Counted from the first letter of the stretch, positions 32,794 through 44,114 are shown. The stretch is 64,000 nucleotides of DNA from an uncultured Rhodocyclaceae bacterium (GCA_907163075.1 CAJQTY010000001.1:1054001-1118000), one strand, 5' to 3'. Program-made: numbers and translations. Notes: generated by a model not told the origin, from the letters alone.

Positions 32794-33257
32794 AGAGGTG
32801 CCCTACCCTTCGGTGCAGGGGACGTCTCGCGGTCAAGAAAACACTGCAGAATGATCTGCGCGGCCAGCGCGTCGAGGTGCTGGCGCGCGGTCTTCGCGTT
32901 GTGGCCGCCGGCGCGCAGTCTTTCTTCGGCCTCGACCGAGCTCAGGCGTTCTTCGGCGTATTCGACGGTCAGGCCGAAACGGCCGCGCAACTGGTTGGCG
33001 AAGCGGGTACAACGCGCGGTCATGGCGTGCGCCGTGCCGTCGAGCGCGACCGGCAGGCCGACCACCAGGCTGACCGGATGCCATTCGTCGATGAGCGCGG
33101 CAATGGCTGCGAAACGCTCGCTATTGACCTCGCTGCGCAGCGTCGTCAAAGCGTGCGCCTGGCCCAGCGGCCACTCGCCAACGGCAACGCCGATCCGCTT
33201 TTCGCCAAAATCAAAGGCGAGCAGCGTCCCGCGCTGACGCCCGGCGGAGTCAGGCAT
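32784..33257 (-). CDS. ruvX: RuvX/YqgF Holliday-junction-resolvase-like nuclease
   Basis: A 157-residue RNase-H-fold protein. LLAFDFGEKRIGVAVG near residue 11 gives the first acidic residue, EERLSSVEAEERL the second, and HLDALAAQIIL the C-terminal Asp. The family is essential in many bacteria and is implicated in 16S rRNA 5'-end maturation and Holliday-junction cleavage. It follows yqgE with a 2-bp gap, the conserved yqgE-ruvX order of Proteobacteria, so the two form an operon. Confidence 0.93.
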   Translation of the reverse strand: MPDSAGRQRGTLLAFDFGEKRIGVAVGEWPLGQAHALTTLRSEVNSERFAAIAALIDEWHPVSLVVGLPVALDGTAHAMTARCTRFANQLRGRFGLTVEYAEERLSSVEAEERLRAGGHNAKTARQHLDALAAQIILQCFLDRETSPAPKGRAPLQL

Positions 33258-33259
33258 GG

Positions 33260-33823
33260 TCAGGCATGCCCGGCCTGATCGGCGAGATGGGTGAAATCGA
33301 TGCCAAGAATTCCCATCGCCGACGGCAGTCTGTCTCCGTAGGGAATCTCGAAAATAATGTGCGGATCGGCCGGCACCGTGAGCCAGGCATTCTGTGCCAG
33401 CTCGTTTTCAAGCTGACCGGCGCCCCAGCCCGAATAGCCGAGGGTAACCATCATCTCGCGCGGCTGCCCGACACGGGCGACGGCCTGCAGCACATCGCGC
33501 GAACTGGTGAGGCCGACGCTCTGATTGACCGCCAGCGTCGATTGCCAATCCCCGATCGGCCGATGCAGAACAAAACCGCGATCGGTCTGTACCGGCCCGC
33601 CAAAGAAGACCGGCAGACTGGTCAGAGCGGTCGGCTCGAACGGCATGTCGATTTTTTCGAACAGCGTCGCCAGGTTCATGTCGATCGGGCGATTTACAAT
33701 GATGCCCAGCGCCCCCTGGTCGTTGTGTTCGGCAATGTAGATCAGGGATTTGGAAAAATACGGATCCTCCATCGCCGGCATGGCGATGAGAAAATGGTCG
33801 GTCAGATCAATGCTTTGCGTCAT
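33260..33823 (-). CDS. yqgE: YqgE/AlgH family protein
   Basis: A 187-residue protein with the family signature [20 protein letters not shown] and [15 protein letters not shown] near the N-terminus and [17 protein letters not shown] later. The biochemical role of the family is unresolved. It pairs with ruvX downstream and is divergent from the photolyase gene, with a 44-bp shared promoter gap. Confidence 0.94.
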   Translation of the reverse strand: MTQSIDLTDHFLIAMPAMEDPYFSKSLIYIAEHNDQGALGIIVNRPIDMNLATLFEKIDMPFEPTALTSLPVFFGGPVQTDRGFVLHRPIGDWQSTLAVNQSVGLTSSRDVLQAVARVGQPREMMVTLGYSGWGAGQLENELAQNAWLTVPADPHIIFEIPYGDRLPSAMGILGIDFTHLADQAGHA

Positions 33824-33867
33824 GCTTCTATTTTAATCACCGCGTGCGTCCGATACAAAGGTAATCA

Positions 33868-35316
33868 ATGCTCGATTCAGTCCTTGTCTGGTTCAGGCGC
33901 GATCTGCGCGCGACCGATCATGCGGCGCTGGCCATGGCTTTGCGGCGTGCGCGGCGCGTTCATTGCGCCTTCATTTTCGATCGGGAGATTCTCGACGCCT
34001 TGCCGGACCCGAGGGACAAGCGCGTCGAGTTCATCCGCGAAGCGCTGGTCGAAGTCGACGCCGCCTTGCGCCAACGCGGCGGCAGCCTGATCGTTCGCCA
34101 CGCCCGGGCGTCCAGCGCGATTCCGCGCCTGGCCAGCGAACTCGGCGTGGCGTCTGTATTCGCCAACCGCGACTACGAACCGCAAGCCAAGGCGCGCGAT
34201 GCCGCGGTCGCCGCGGAACTGGGCCGGCTCGGGATCGACTTTGAATCGTTCAAGGACCAGGCCATATTCGATGGACCCGAAGTCCTCACCCAGGCTGGCC
34301 GGCCGTTCACCGTATTTACGCCATACAAGAACGCCTGGCTGAAACGCCTGACCGACGACGACGTGATGCCGCATGCGAGTGAAGGCGGCCAACTGGTTGC
34401 CACAGCGTGCGCGGCCGGCGTTCCGGCGCTGCCGGAAATCGGCTTTGTGCAGACCGATTTGCGGCAACTGGGCATTGAACCGGGGATGGCCGGCGCACAA
34501 ACGCTGGTCGCCGATTTCCGTGCGCGCATGGCGCGCTACGCCGTCCAGCGCGACTACCCGGCAGTCAGGGGCGTGTCCTATCTTTCCGTCCATCTGCGTT
34601 TCGGGACGGTATCGATCCGCGATCTGGTGGCCGTCGCTCTGGATAGCGGGGCGACGACAGGAAACGCCGGAGCGGCAACCTGGCTTTCGGAGCTGATCTG
34701 GCGCGATTTCTATTTCATGATTCTCGACCGTTTCCCGCATGTCGTCGAACGCTCGTTCAAGCCGGACTACGACGCCATCGCCTGGGAACAAGGAGACGCC
34801 GCCGACACCCTGTTTGCCGCCTGGTGCGAAGCGCGAACCGGCTATCCGCTGGTCGACGCGGCAATGCGCCAGTTGAACCGCACCGGCTACATGCACAATC
34901 GTCTGCGCATGGTCGTTGCCTCGTTCCTGACCAAGGATCTGGGCATCGACTGGCGGCGCGGCGAAGCCTGGTTCGCCAGGCAGTTGAACGATTTCGACCT
35001 GTCCGCCAACAACGGCGGCTGGCAATGGGCGGCGTCGAGCGGCTGCGACGCCCAGCCCTATTTCCGGATTTTCAATCCGGTGACGCAATCGGAACGCTTC
35101 GACCCGGAGGGCCGCTTCATCCGCCGCTATCTGCCGGAACTTGCCGCCGTCCCGGCCACCTTCGTTCACGCGCCGTGGCGCATGAATGCCGCCGAACAGT
35201 CGGCGTGCGGGGTAATCGTCGGGACGCACACGCCGGCGCCAGTCGTCGCGCACGACGAAGCGCGGCAGCGGACGCTGGCGCGCTACGCGGTCGTCAGGCG
35301 CGACGCTGTTTCGTGA
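33868..35316 (+). CDS. phrB: Deoxyribodipyrimidine photolyase
   Basis: A 482-residue photolyase that repairs cyclobutane pyrimidine dimers with light. The N-terminal antenna domain opens VLVWFRRDLRATDH. The C-terminal FAD domain has the usual blocks: WRDFYFMIL, GYPLVDAAMRQL, TGYMHNRLRMVVASF and DFDLSANNGGWQWAASSGCD. The conserved tryptophans of the electron-transfer chain are present in these blocks. Its last 23 bp overlap the 3' end of the convergent chpA gene. Whether the antenna is folate or flavin cannot be read from the sequence. Confidence 0.95.
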   Translation: MLDSVLVWFRRDLRATDHAALAMALRRARRVHCAFIFDREILDALPDPRDKRVEFIREALVEVDAALRQRGGSLIVRHARASSAIPRLASELGVASVFANRDYEPQAKARDAAVAAELGRLGIDFESFKDQAIFDGPEVLTQAGRPFTVFTPYKNAWLKRLTDDDVMPHASEGGQLVATACAAGVPALPEIGFVQTDLRQLGIEPGMAGAQTLVADFRARMARYAVQRDYPAVRGVSYLSVHLRFGTVSIRDLVAVALDSGATTGNAGAATWLSELIWRDFYFMILDRFPHVVERSFKPDYDAIAWEQGDAADTLFAAWCEARTGYPLVDAAMRQLNRTGYMHNRLRMVVASFLTKDLGIDWRRGEAWFARQLNDFDLSANNGGWQWAASSGCDAQPYFRIFNPVTQSERFDPEGRFIRRYLPELAAVPATFVHAPWRMNAAEQSACGVIVGTHTPAPVVAHDEARQRTLARYAVVRRDAVS

Positions 35317-38300
35317 CGAAACTGGCGACGAGGGTCAACAACTCGTCTTCCTGGTACGGCTTGCCGAGGTAGTGATTGACGCCGATTTCGAAGGCGTAGG
35401 CGCGGTGCTTGTCGGCCGTGCGCGAGGTGATCATGATGATCGGAATAGCCTTCAGACGCTCGTCGGCGCGTATGTTGCGGGTGAGATCGAAACCGTCCAT
35501 GCGCGGCATCTCGATATCGACCAGCATGACGTCGGGGATCACGTCGAGCAATTGCTCCAGCGCCTCGACACCGTCCTTGGCCAGCACCACCTGATAGCCC
35601 TCGCGGGCGAGCAGACGGCCGGTGATCTTGCGCACGGTCAGGGAGTCGTCAACGACCATCACCGTCGGCAGCGCGGCGGCAGCCTCGACCGGCGCCTCAT
35701 CCTCCGGCGCCGCCGGCTCGGCCAGCGGTTCGCGCGTGCTCAATGCCACCGGGTTGAGGATCAGCACGACCTGGCCGTCGCCCAGCACCGTCGCCCCGTC
35801 GACGCCGACCACGCGAGCGAGTTGCGGACCGATGTTCTTGACGACGATTTCCTGGTTGCCCATCAGTTCATCGACCTGAACGGCAATCCGGCGCGATCCG
35901 CTGCGCAGCAGCAGGACCCAGTACTGGCGATGCTGCTCGGGCTGGGCTTCCCTTTCGCCCAGCAACTGCGGCAGGTAACTGAAGGGATACCGGTTCCCCA
36001 TCCATTCGGCGGCACCCGAATCGCGCATGCTGGTCAGCGCGGCCTCCTTGAGATCGAGCACCTGCTCGATCATGACCGACGGAATCGCATAGCGCTTGTT
36101 GCCGACACGCACCAGGAGGGCCTTGGTTACCGCCAGCGTAAGCGGAATGTAGAGCTGGAACTCGGTGCCCTGGCCGGGCGTGGAAACGATTTCGATCCGC
36201 CCGCCGAGACGGCTGATCTCGGTCTTCACAACGTCCATGCCGACGCCGCGGCCGGCAACCTGGGATACCTCGCTGGCGGTGCTGAAGCCGGCGGAAAATA
36301 TCAGGTTGGCCAGGCGCGCCGTATCGGCGACTTCGTCAGCAGCAAGCAAACCCCTTTCGATGGCGCGCGCGCGTATGGCTGCAAAGTCAAGCCCACCGCC
36401 GTCATCGGAAAAATTCAGGATGATTTCGTTACCTTCCTGCTTGAGCGCCAGCGCAATCTCGCCGATCTCCGGCTTGCCCCGCGCCAGGCGGATATCGCGC
36501 TCTTCCAGGCCATGCACGATGGCGTTGCGCAGCATGTGCTCGAGCGGAGCTCCCATCTTGTCCAGGACGCTGCGATCGAGCTCAAGCTGACCGCCGTCGA
36601 TTTCAAGGTTCACGCGCTTGTCCAGTTCCTTGGACGTTTGCCGGACGATACGGTAGAGGCGATCCGCGAGACTCCCGAAAGGCACCATGCGAACGGCCAT
36701 CAGCTTCTGCTGGACTTCGCGGTTCAGGCGCGCCTGGGCGAGGATCGCGGCGTTGGCATCGTCAAGGTTCTTGAGCAGGTTCTGCTGAACGGTGGAGACG
36801 TCGTTCACCGACTCGGCCATCATCCGGGTAAGTTCCTGGAAGCGGGTGAAGCGGTCGAATTCCAGCGGATCGAACCCTGGATGCTGTTCGCCGGGCTGGG
36901 CGGTGTGTGATTGCATCTGCGATTCGGCCTGAATTTCAATTTCGCGTAACTGGCGACGCAGACGAATCACGTTTTCCGTCAGGTCAATCAGCGATTCTTT
37001 CAGGCTGCGCATCTCACCTTCGATGCGCGCCCGGGCAATCGACAATTCACCGGCTTCATTGACCAGGCGGTCGACGAGATCGGCACGTACGCGCAAGCTG
37101 GCGCCTTGCGCCGCTGCGTCGCCGTCGTTCATTCTTTCGCCGATGCGCCGGCGGTCCATGCGGCGTTCAATGATCACTGGCGCCGGTTCGGGGACGACGG
37201 CCGGTTCGGCTACGGGTTCTGCCCCCGATTTTGCCACCGGCTCGACCGTCGGTTCGGCGACCGGGCGCGCCGCCGCAATACCCTCCGCCGGTGTCGCAGG
37301 CGACTGATCGAGCGATTCGCCACGTTGCAGACGTTCGATGATCTGCACCACGGCATCGAACGCGCTGTCGATTTCGTCGATCACTTCGGGTGGTGCGTTG
37401 CCGGTACGGCTGGCGTGCTCGACGCGCGACTCGATGGCGTGCGTGATTTCTCCCAGATTCATGGCGCCAGCCATGCGCGCGCTACCCTTCAGGGTATGCA
37501 GCAGGCGTGCCAGCGTGCGCACCGCTTCATCATCGTTCGGCGAGTTGCGCCAGGCGCGCAACTGGCTGGCAATACCCTGGTTCAGATCGACGGCTTCTTC
37601 CAGGAAGATGGGCAGCAACTGCCGATCGATCTCGTCTTCCAGCAAGCGAATTTCGGTGACCGGCGCGGCAGCCGGCGCGGTGAACGGCGCGACCTCCTCC
37701 GCGGCGACGTCCGCTGGCGCAGCGGCGCCGCTCGCCGTCGATGGCACCGGAGCCGCCTCTTCTTCTGCCGCTGGCGCGCTGGGCGCTGCCACGGTAGCCG
37801 GATAGAGCGCATCAAGCGCCTCGATCAGCCCCGTGCAGGGCTCGGGCTCGCGCTGCCGGGCAAGGGTCGTGAGCATCAGCTCGACTTCATCAACCGCCTG
37901 CCGGATGATCGCCAGCGCTTCGGCGCTATCGGGAAGCGCCGCGTTGTTGCGGCGCAAGAGCGCGTGCTCGAGCGCCAACCCCAGGCGATTGACGGGATCG
38001 ATGCCGACGGTCGCGGAAATGCCGGCCAGCGTATGCGCCGCCCGATACATCTCGTGCGGCGTTGGCGTCGATCGATCGCTCTCAAGCACGACAAGTTCAC
38101 GCCGCAAGGTCGCCAGATGCGCGTGTGCTTCCTCGGAATAAATCTCGTAAAGCGACGGCGAGATGGAAATACGCTGCTGCGTTTCCGGCCGGGCCGACAC
38201 GGTCTCCTCGGTCTCCGTCGCTGGCGCGGTCGCGGTCTCCGGAAGCGAAACATCGCCGGCATCCGATGGCGCATCGCTCGCCGGGATGCCGAGATCGACA

Positions 38301-40951
38301 TCCAGCAACTCGATCGTTTCGTGAGCGAAGGTGAAATCACCGTCGTCGCTTTCCGGGCGCGACGCCGAAGCGGGGAAGTTGAGGGTGATTATCTCGGCGC
38401 TCTGGCGCTGCTCTTCAAGCGCCTGAGCCGTTTCCGGCACGACTTCGTCAGCGCGCGTTTCGGCTTCTTCACGCTCGTCGACGCCGGCCGCCTCGTCGAG
38501 CATCGCCGCCTCGTGCGACTCCTCGGGAGCGCGTCGGAGCGACTCGGCAAACGCGATCAGTGCAGCCGGATCGGGAGCCCTTCCGGAACGGGTTTCCAGA
38601 TGGCGGACCCAGTCCGCGAAGAGGACATGCGCCTGCCCGAGCAGATCGAGGAGCGACGAACCAACGTCGAGCTCCTGTTGCAGCCAGAAGTTCAGCGTCT
38701 GCTCGATGGCCCAGGCGGCTTCGCCAACATCCTTGAGGCCGACCATGCGGCCGCTGCCCTTGAGCGTATGGAACGAGCGCCGAATCGTCGTCAATACGTC
38801 GCTGTCGTTCGGTCTGGCACGCAGGAGTTCGAGCTTGTGCCCAATGCTGGCGAGCACTTCGTTGGCTTCTTCGAGGAAGATGCCGAGCAGCTCGCTGTCG
38901 ACCGCGTCGCTGGCGGCCGCTGCGACCACGACGGCTTCGGCCGGAGGCGGCTGCGATTCGGGGGCTTGCGGCCTGAGTTTGGCCATCAGCTGATCGATCT
39001 GCGACGACGCGTCGCCGCCCTCGAGCGCCGACTGCATGGCCTTGGCCTGCTCGCCGAGCGCGCGGTCGGCCAGCAGTTCGGCATCGTTCTTCAGCGACAC
39101 CAGGTTGCGCTTGATGTCCTCGCGCAGTGCGGCGTCGCCTGAATTTTCCTTGAGCGCGCCAAGTTGCGCGTGTATCTCGAGCTTCTTTTGCTCGACCTCC
39201 TGCTCGACCGAGATACCCGGTTCGTCCTCCTCTTCGTCGTCTTCCGCGGCGGCGTCGCTGGCGCCCGTTTGCATCTGCCGGGTGAAACTATCGAAGTCGG
39301 TGGCGCCATGCTGCAAGGAGTCGATAAAGAAGCCGATCAGCGACAACTGGTTGGCGACGCGCTCGAAATCGTCATCCTGCGGAGCGTATCCGGGATCTGC
39401 GAAACGCTTGATTTCTGCCGAACATTCACGCACGGCGACAGCCGCCGCGTCGTGGTGCATCATCGTCAGCGCGCCAGCGACCTGGCGGAACGGAACGTCC
39501 AGGGCGGCGAGGTCCGCGCGCTTCTCCGTATCGCGGAAGAAACCGTCGAGCACCTGTTCGATCTGGGCAAAATTGCTTTGGATCTCCTTGGCCACCTGCC
39601 CGACCAGCAGCTTCTCCTGCGCCTGGCGCGACATTTCGTCGAGCAGCGGGATTTCCGACCCGGGCTGCGGCGGAATTCCGGCGAAGCAGGCATGTATGCG
39701 CGCCACGGTCACGTCGACCTGATGCGCGAAATCGCTGCCCAGCCGCGGGAAATTCTCCTGCGCGTTGTGCGCCAAGAGAATCGCCGTAGCGACCTCCATG
39801 GCCAGCGCGTCCGCCTGCCGGCTGCTGTCGTCCGACAGCCAGTTGGCGGCGGCCGCAATGGCCTGCGCCAGGCGGCGATAATCGGTGTGACCAAGCTGTT
39901 CAACGACAACCGACAAGGCGCCGGCGTGCTCCTTGAACGCGGGCAGCGCCTGGCGGGAGCCCGTGCAGTACTTGCTCCAGGCCTCCTCGGTGGCGGCAAT
40001 CACCTCGCGCAACCGGCGCCGGACTGTCTCTTCCGGTGCCGGCGCCGTGGTTTCGGTGCTCGGCATGACCGACTGCAAGTGGTAGGTTTTTTTGACCTGG
40101 CGCACCGTACTGTCGCGGCTGTCGGCGCTCGCCACGTAGTAGAGCGCATCGCGCATCAGGCGTTCGGCGACGTTCTTCGAGCCTTCGAGCAGCCGGCGAA
40201 TCTGCAGGTCGATGCGTGCGCACAACTGCTTGACGTTGGTTTCCTGCGGCAAGCTGCCTTCGGACAGGGCCGCGAGAAAACCGCCGGCAACCCACCAGAA
40301 TGAACGCACCAAAGCGGCTTCCTGCGTTTCTTCGATGCGCTTCACGGCACTGAGCATGGCGCTGACGCCGCTGCGGTCCTGCGGCGCGCGCAACCACGCC
40401 AGGAGTCCGCGCTGGAAGCGGGCACGTTCCTGGCGCAGGAGCGCCTGGAAATCGCTGTGCGAAATTTTCTTCGCCGGCGCTTCGCGGCGCGGCGGACGGA
40501 CGCTCAAGTCCGGGAAGAAGAGATCGGTCGCCGAGACGCGTTCCAGACCACGCGCCGACTGTATTTCACGGTACAGCGTGAGCAGCCGCAGCGGCTGGTT
40601 CGGCTGGCCGCTGACCAGGTCGTTGAGGTAGTGGCCGATGACCGCCAGCGCACGCCGGGCCAGGGCGATGACGCCTTCGTCGAACGGGCGCTCCTGGCGT
40701 TCAATGGCTTCCAGCAGGGCTTCGAGCGCCTCGGCGAACTGGGTTACTCCGTCGAGGCCGACGATGGTCAGGGCACCCTGGACCTGGTGCAGGTGGGTGC
40801 GGCCAAACTTGATCTGGGTGAAGTCGCCGGCACCGGCGGCAAGGCTTGCCGAATAGGACAGCAGCGCCTGGTCAGCCCGTTCCAGCGCGAGATCGATCTC
40901 GCTCTTGACCCAGGTCAGCGGGCCGACATCGAATTCCGTCGCGGCGTTCAT
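35294..40951 (-). CDS. chpA: ChpA/PilL hybrid chemotaxis kinase for type IV pili
   Basis: An 1885-residue CheA-type kinase. A degenerate Hpt/FimL-like region carries HLHQVQG (His55). Three Hpt sites follow: His728 in HTLKGSGRM, His973 in HTLAGISA and His1152 in HTLKGSARM. A dimerisation helix (LVNEAGELSIARARIEGE), an ATPase domain (MLRNAIVHGLEERD, FSDDGGGLD), a CheW-like domain and a C-terminal receiver with Asp1812 in LVDIEMPRMDG complete it. The protein phosphorylates PilG and PilH in twitching control. Pseudomonas ChpA is longer and has more Hpt domains, so three or four sites is a reduced set, as in many Betaproteobacteria. It is last in the pilGHIJ-chpA operon. Confidence 0.95.
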   Translation of the reverse strand: MNAATEFDVGPLTWVKSEIDLALERADQALLSYSASLAAGAGDFTQIKFGRTHLHQVQGALTIVGLDGVTQFAEALEALLEAIERQERPFDEGVIALARRALAVIGHYLNDLVSGQPNQPLRLLTLYREIQSARGLERVSATDLFFPDLSVRPPRREAPAKKISHSDFQALLRQERARFQRGLLAWLRAPQDRSGVSAMLSAVKRIEETQEAALVRSFWWVAGGFLAALSEGSLPQETNVKQLCARIDLQIRRLLEGSKNVAERLMRDALYYVASADSRDSTVRQVKKTYHLQSVMPSTETTAPAPEETVRRRLREVIAATEEAWSKYCTGSRQALPAFKEHAGALSVVVEQLGHTDYRRLAQAIAAAANWLSDDSSRQADALAMEVATAILLAHNAQENFPRLGSDFAHQVDVTVARIHACFAGIPPQPGSEIPLLDEMSRQAQEKLLVGQVAKEIQSNFAQIEQVLDGFFRDTEKRADLAALDVPFRQVAGALTMMHHDAAAVAVRECSAEIKRFADPGYAPQDDDFERVANQLSLIGFFIDSLQHGATDFDSFTRQMQTGASDAAAEDDEEEDEPGISVEQEVEQKKLEIHAQLGALKENSGDAALREDIKRNLVSLKNDAELLADRALGEQAKAMQSALEGGDASSQIDQLMAKLRPQAPESQPPPAEAVVVAAAASDAVDSELLGIFLEEANEVLASIGHKLELLRARPNDSDVLTTIRRSFHTLKGSGRMVGLKDVGEAAWAIEQTLNFWLQQELDVGSSLLDLLGQAHVLFADWVRHLETRSGRAPDPAALIAFAESLRRAPEESHEAAMLDEAAGVDEREEAETRADEVVPETAQALEEQRQSAEIITLNFPASASRPESDDGDFTFAHETIELLDVDLGIPASDAPSDAGDVSLPETATAPATETEETVSARPETQQRISISPSLYEIYSEEAHAHLATLRRELVVLESDRSTPTPHEMYRAAHTLAGISATVGIDPVNRLGLALEHALLRRNNAALPDSAEALAIIRQAVDEVELMLTTLARQREPEPCTGLIEALDALYPATVAAPSAPAAEEEAAPVPSTASGAAAPADVAAEEVAPFTAPAAAPVTEIRLLEDEIDRQLLPIFLEEAVDLNQGIASQLRAWRNSPNDDEAVRTLARLLHTLKGSARMAGAMNLGEITHAIESRVEHASRTGNAPPEVIDEIDSAFDAVVQIIERLQRGESLDQSPATPAEGIAAARPVAEPTVEPVAKSGAEPVAEPAVVPEPAPVIIERRMDRRRIGERMNDGDAAAQGASLRVRADLVDRLVNEAGELSIARARIEGEMRSLKESLIDLTENVIRLRRQLREIEIQAESQMQSHTAQPGEQHPGFDPLEFDRFTRFQELTRMMAESVNDVSTVQQNLLKNLDDANAAILAQARLNREVQQKLMAVRMVPFGSLADRLYRIVRQTSKELDKRVNLEIDGGQLELDRSVLDKMGAPLEHMLRNAIVHGLEERDIRLARGKPEIGEIALALKQEGNEIILNFSDDGGGLDFAAIRARAIERGLLAADEVADTARLANLIFSAGFSTASEVSQVAGRGVGMDVVKTEISRLGGRIEIVSTPGQGTEFQLYIPLTLAVTKALLVRVGNKRYAIPSVMIEQVLDLKEAALTSMRDSGAAEWMGNRYPFSYLPQLLGEREAQPEQHRQYWVLLLRSGSRRIAVQVDELMGNQEIVVKNIGPQLARVVGVDGATVLGDGQVVLILNPVALSTREPLAEPAAPEDEAPVEAAAALPTVMVVDDSLTVRKITGRLLAREGYQVVLAKDGVEALEQLLDVIPDVMLVDIEMPRMDGFDLTRNIRADERLKAIPIIMITSRTADKHRAYAFEIGVNHYLGKPYQEDELLTLVASFVTKQRRA

Positions 40952-40985
40952 GTGTCGCAGTATCTCCGATCACTACATTGGGCGA

Positions 40986-43151
40986 TCAGCCCACCTTGAA
41001 ACCGGCGACCGAGCCCTTCAGTTCGGTCGCCAGACCGGCAAGTTCGCCGACCGCCGAGGCTGTTTTCTGAGTGCCGGCCGTGGTCAGCTCGGTAACCCGC
41101 AGAATGTCCTGCATCTTGCCGGCCACGCCGGTCGCCGAGTCGGCCTGCTGGCGCGTGGCGTCGGAGATGTTCTCGATCAGCTCGGCCAGATTTTGCGAAA
41201 CCTTGCCGATCTCCGCGAGCGCCTGGCCCGCCGCATCGGAAAGCTTGGCCCCCTCGACCACACCGCGCGTCGATTGCTCCATCGCCGACACGGCGTCCTG
41301 GGTGTCGGTCTGGATGGTCTTGACGATCGCCGCAATCTGTTTGGTCGCCTCGCCGGAACGCTCGGCTAGCCGCTGCACTTCCTCGGCCACGACGGTGAAG
41401 CCACGCCCCGCGTCGCCCGCCGAAGCCGCCTGAATGGCGGCATTGAGCGCCAGCACGTTGGTTTGTTCGGTAATGTCGGAAATCAGCTCGACGATCTCGC
41501 CGATTTCCTGCGACGATTCGCCAAGACGCTTGATCCGTTTTGAGGTTTCCTGGATCTGTTCGCGAATTTCGTTCATCCCCTTGATCGAATCCTGCACCGC
41601 CTGCGTTCCCTTGCCGGCGGCCGCCAGCGACTGGCGCGCGACCTGCGCCGACTGGTCGGCCTCGCCCGACACCCTGGTCATCGAACCGGCCATCGTCAGG
41701 ACGGAATGACCGGCGTTGCGAATTTCGATCGACTGCCGTTTGGTCGCGTCGAGCAGTTCGACCGATGTCTGCTGCGCGCTGCCGGTGGCGACGGTGACGC
41801 GGCCGGCGGCATCGTTGATCCGCCCGACCAGGACGCGGAGTTCCTCGATGGTGTAGTTGATCGAGTCGGCAATGGCTCCCGTGATATCTTCGGACACCGT
41901 TGCGGTAACCGTCAGGTCGCCGTCCGCCAGATCGCCCAGCTCGTTCATCAGGCGCAGGATGGCGTCCTGGTTCTGACGGTTCACCAGCTCGCTTGCCTGC
42001 CGGCCGCGCTCGGCCGCTTCCGCCTGACGATGGGTATGGTCAACGAACGTCTTGGTCATCAGATAGAGTACCGCGAAAGCCAGGACGATCAGCGCGGCGA
42101 GCGTGATGCCGTAGGCCGCGCGCTCGCCGATGCCTTGCTGGTAGGCTCGCGCCAGCTTGTCGGTGGCCTCCAGCAATTCTTCGCTGTCGCGGAAGATCTT
42201 GCTCCCCGCCTGCTTGGCGACAATCACTCGCTGCATGCCGCCGAGGATGCCGTTGACCGCACCCTCGTATTCCTTGAAGCTGACTTCAAGCTGATTGAGA
42301 TTGGTTTTGGTCTCCAGATCGCCGGTCGCCGGCACGCGCAGAGCTTCGCTGCCGTGCAGCAGGGCTATCAGCAATTCGCGGAGGGCATTGGTATCCTTCT
42401 CGATCTGAATCGGCGTCTGCGGGCTGATTTCGTCGCCCACCAGCAGCGCGCTTGCGTTCTTGGCAATACGCTGCGTCAGCATCACCATCTGGTTGGCGGC
42501 GGCAATCTCGCGGCCGCTGGCGCCGGTCTGCAGCTTTAGCGCGGCGACCTGCTCGGCCAGGGCGAGCATCTGGGAGTTCTTGTCGGTAATCGCGGACACA
42601 TCCTTGTTCAGACCGACCAGATCCTTTTCCATATCGAGCATCTGGGTCACATCCTTGTCGGTCGCCGCCCACACCGCGGTCAACGCCTGCAGTTGGGGCT
42701 GCACAGCTTCGGGTGACGGCGACACGGTGGTGCCGGCCAGGTCGCCGCCGACGTTCAGACGGTTCAGGTTGGCGGCAAACTGGCCATGCGCATCACGCAG
42801 CTGTTTGAAGGCCGCGGCATTGCCCTGCAAGGCAAGACTGGAGGCCTTGGCGAGGCGCTGCGAGAGCATGCGCATTTCGCCGGCGGTGGCAATGTACACG
42901 CTGCCGTAAGTCGATTCGCGGTTGTCGTGGAAGACCACGGCGGCACCGATCAGCATCACCAGGACGAGAATACCGCCGAGAATCTGCAACTGTCTGGTGA
43001 GCGGGTATCGGCTCAACAACCCGGTGCCGGACCGGTTATTCAGCGCGGCCGGTGGCTGCATGCCATCCATGATCGTGGCTGGCGATTCGGTGTGTTTTTC
43101 GTGGGTCTTGGCGCCAATCAAATACTTAGGCAATTTCAGATTGAATGCCAT
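40986..43151 (-). CDS. pilJ: PilJ, methyl-accepting chemotaxis protein for type IV pili
   Basis: A 721-residue transducer. The first membrane helix is at residues about 55-74, followed by a periplasmic pair of PilJ-type modules ([20 protein letters not shown], then [15 protein letters not shown]). A second helix follows ([18 protein letters not shown], near 345-363), then HAMP and the signalling hairpin with [20 protein letters not shown]. It senses a signal linked to pili or surface contact and passes it to ChpA through PilI. It lies between pilI and chpA. Confidence 0.95.
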   Translation of the reverse strand: MAFNLKLPKYLIGAKTHEKHTESPATIMDGMQPPAALNNRSGTGLLSRYPLTRQLQILGGILVLVMLIGAAVVFHDNRESTYGSVYIATAGEMRMLSQRLAKASSLALQGNAAAFKQLRDAHGQFAANLNRLNVGGDLAGTTVSPSPEAVQPQLQALTAVWAATDKDVTQMLDMEKDLVGLNKDVSAITDKNSQMLALAEQVAALKLQTGASGREIAAANQMVMLTQRIAKNASALLVGDEISPQTPIQIEKDTNALRELLIALLHGSEALRVPATGDLETKTNLNQLEVSFKEYEGAVNGILGGMQRVIVAKQAGSKIFRDSEELLEATDKLARAYQQGIGERAAYGITLAALIVLAFAVLYLMTKTFVDHTHRQAEAAERGRQASELVNRQNQDAILRLMNELGDLADGDLTVTATVSEDITGAIADSINYTIEELRVLVGRINDAAGRVTVATGSAQQTSVELLDATKRQSIEIRNAGHSVLTMAGSMTRVSGEADQSAQVARQSLAAAGKGTQAVQDSIKGMNEIREQIQETSKRIKRLGESSQEIGEIVELISDITEQTNVLALNAAIQAASAGDAGRGFTVVAEEVQRLAERSGEATKQIAAIVKTIQTDTQDAVSAMEQSTRGVVEGAKLSDAAGQALAEIGKVSQNLAELIENISDATRQQADSATGVAGKMQDILRVTELTTAGTQKTASAVGELAGLATELKGSVAGFKVG

Positions 43152-43216
43152 AGTGCTTCTCCGGTTGCACCGTCTTTGAGCAGGGTTGTCGGGTGCGTTC
43201 TCGATGCATAACTGGC

Positions 43217-43726
43217 TTAAACCCCGATATCCATGAAATTTTCATCCGCAAGGAGCTGGCGAACGTTCAGCATTTTCCAGCGACGCCCTTCGTTATCGGT
43301 ATAGGCGTCGTTGGCCCACGCCGCCGCATCCGGATCGGCCGGAGCCGGGCGGAGGTCGTCGACATTGCGTAGCCCGAGCGTTCGCGTCACGAGAAGGGCG
43401 GCATTGCTGCCATGCCGTGTACCGATCAGCAGCAGCCGCGAACCGCTGTTTTGCGCCGTCGTCGCCTTGCCCTGAAAAGCGGAGAAATCGACGACCGAGT
43501 ACAGATTCCCGCGAATATTGGCAATGCCGACAAACCAGCTCTTGGTCAGCGGGACGCTAGTCAGCGGCGGCAGCGGAATGACTTCGCCGGAGTCGGACAG
43601 CTTGAGCAGCCAGTAGTCAACACCGGACTGAACGCCCAGCAGGCCGGCGGCGCTCTGTTCGCCGACCCCGGCGAGCCGCGCAGCCAAGTGCGCCTGAAAC
43701 TCGCGGAGGCTGCCTTTCTTGGCCAT
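43217..43726 (-). CDS. pilI: PilI, CheW-like coupling protein
   Basis: A 169-residue CheW-domain protein that links the PilJ receptor to the ChpA kinase. Typical CheW blocks are visible: [35 protein letters not shown] and [17 protein letters not shown]. It sits 25 bp downstream of pilH and 65 bp upstream of pilJ in the usual order. Confidence 0.92.
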   Translation of the reverse strand: MAKKGSLREFQAHLAARLAGVGEQSAAGLLGVQSGVDYWLLKLSDSGEVIPLPPLTSVPLTKSWFVGIANIRGNLYSVVDFSAFQGKATTAQNSGSRLLLIGTRHGSNAALLVTRTLGLRNVDDLRPAPADPDAAAWANDAYTDNEGRRWKMLNVRQLLADENFMDIGV

Positions 43727-43751
43727 ACGCTATCCGGATGCCGGCCGATGA

Positions 43752-44114
43752 CTAAAGACTGGCGATCTTCGCCAGCAACTCCTCGCCATTCACCGGCTTG
43801 ACAAGATACTCCTGGGCACCCTGGCGCAAGCCCCATATCTTGTCGGTTTCCTGACCTTTCGAGGTGCACACGATGACTGGAATGTTCCTCGTCGATTCGT
43901 CACGCGTCAGCGTGCGGGTCGCCTGGTAACCGTTGAGGCCGGGCATCACAACGTCCATCAGGATCAGGTCCGGCTGTTCGCTTTTTGCCTTTTCGATTCC
44001 TTCCTCGCCGCTTGCCGCGGTGATCACCTGGTAGCCGTTCCTGGTCAGCAACTCGACCATGACATGGCGCTCGGTAGGCGAATCGTCGACGACGAGTATT
44101 TTATTGATCGGCAT
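43752..44114 (-). CDS. pilH: PilH, single-domain response regulator
   Basis: A 120-residue CheY-like receiver. The acidic pocket is Asp10-Asp11 in ILVVDDSPTE, the phosphorylated residue is Asp54 in LILMDVVMPG, the Thr/Ser switch is in VIVCTSKGQ and Lys is in YLVKPVNGEE. In Pseudomonas PilH controls pilus retraction and acts partly as a phosphate sink. It follows pilG in the operon. Confidence 0.93.
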   Translation of the reverse strand: MPINKILVVDDSPTERHVMVELLTRNGYQVITAASGEEGIEKAKSEQPDLILMDVVMPGLNGYQATRTLTRDESTRNIPVIVCTSKGQETDKIWGLRQGAQEYLVKPVNGEELLAKIASL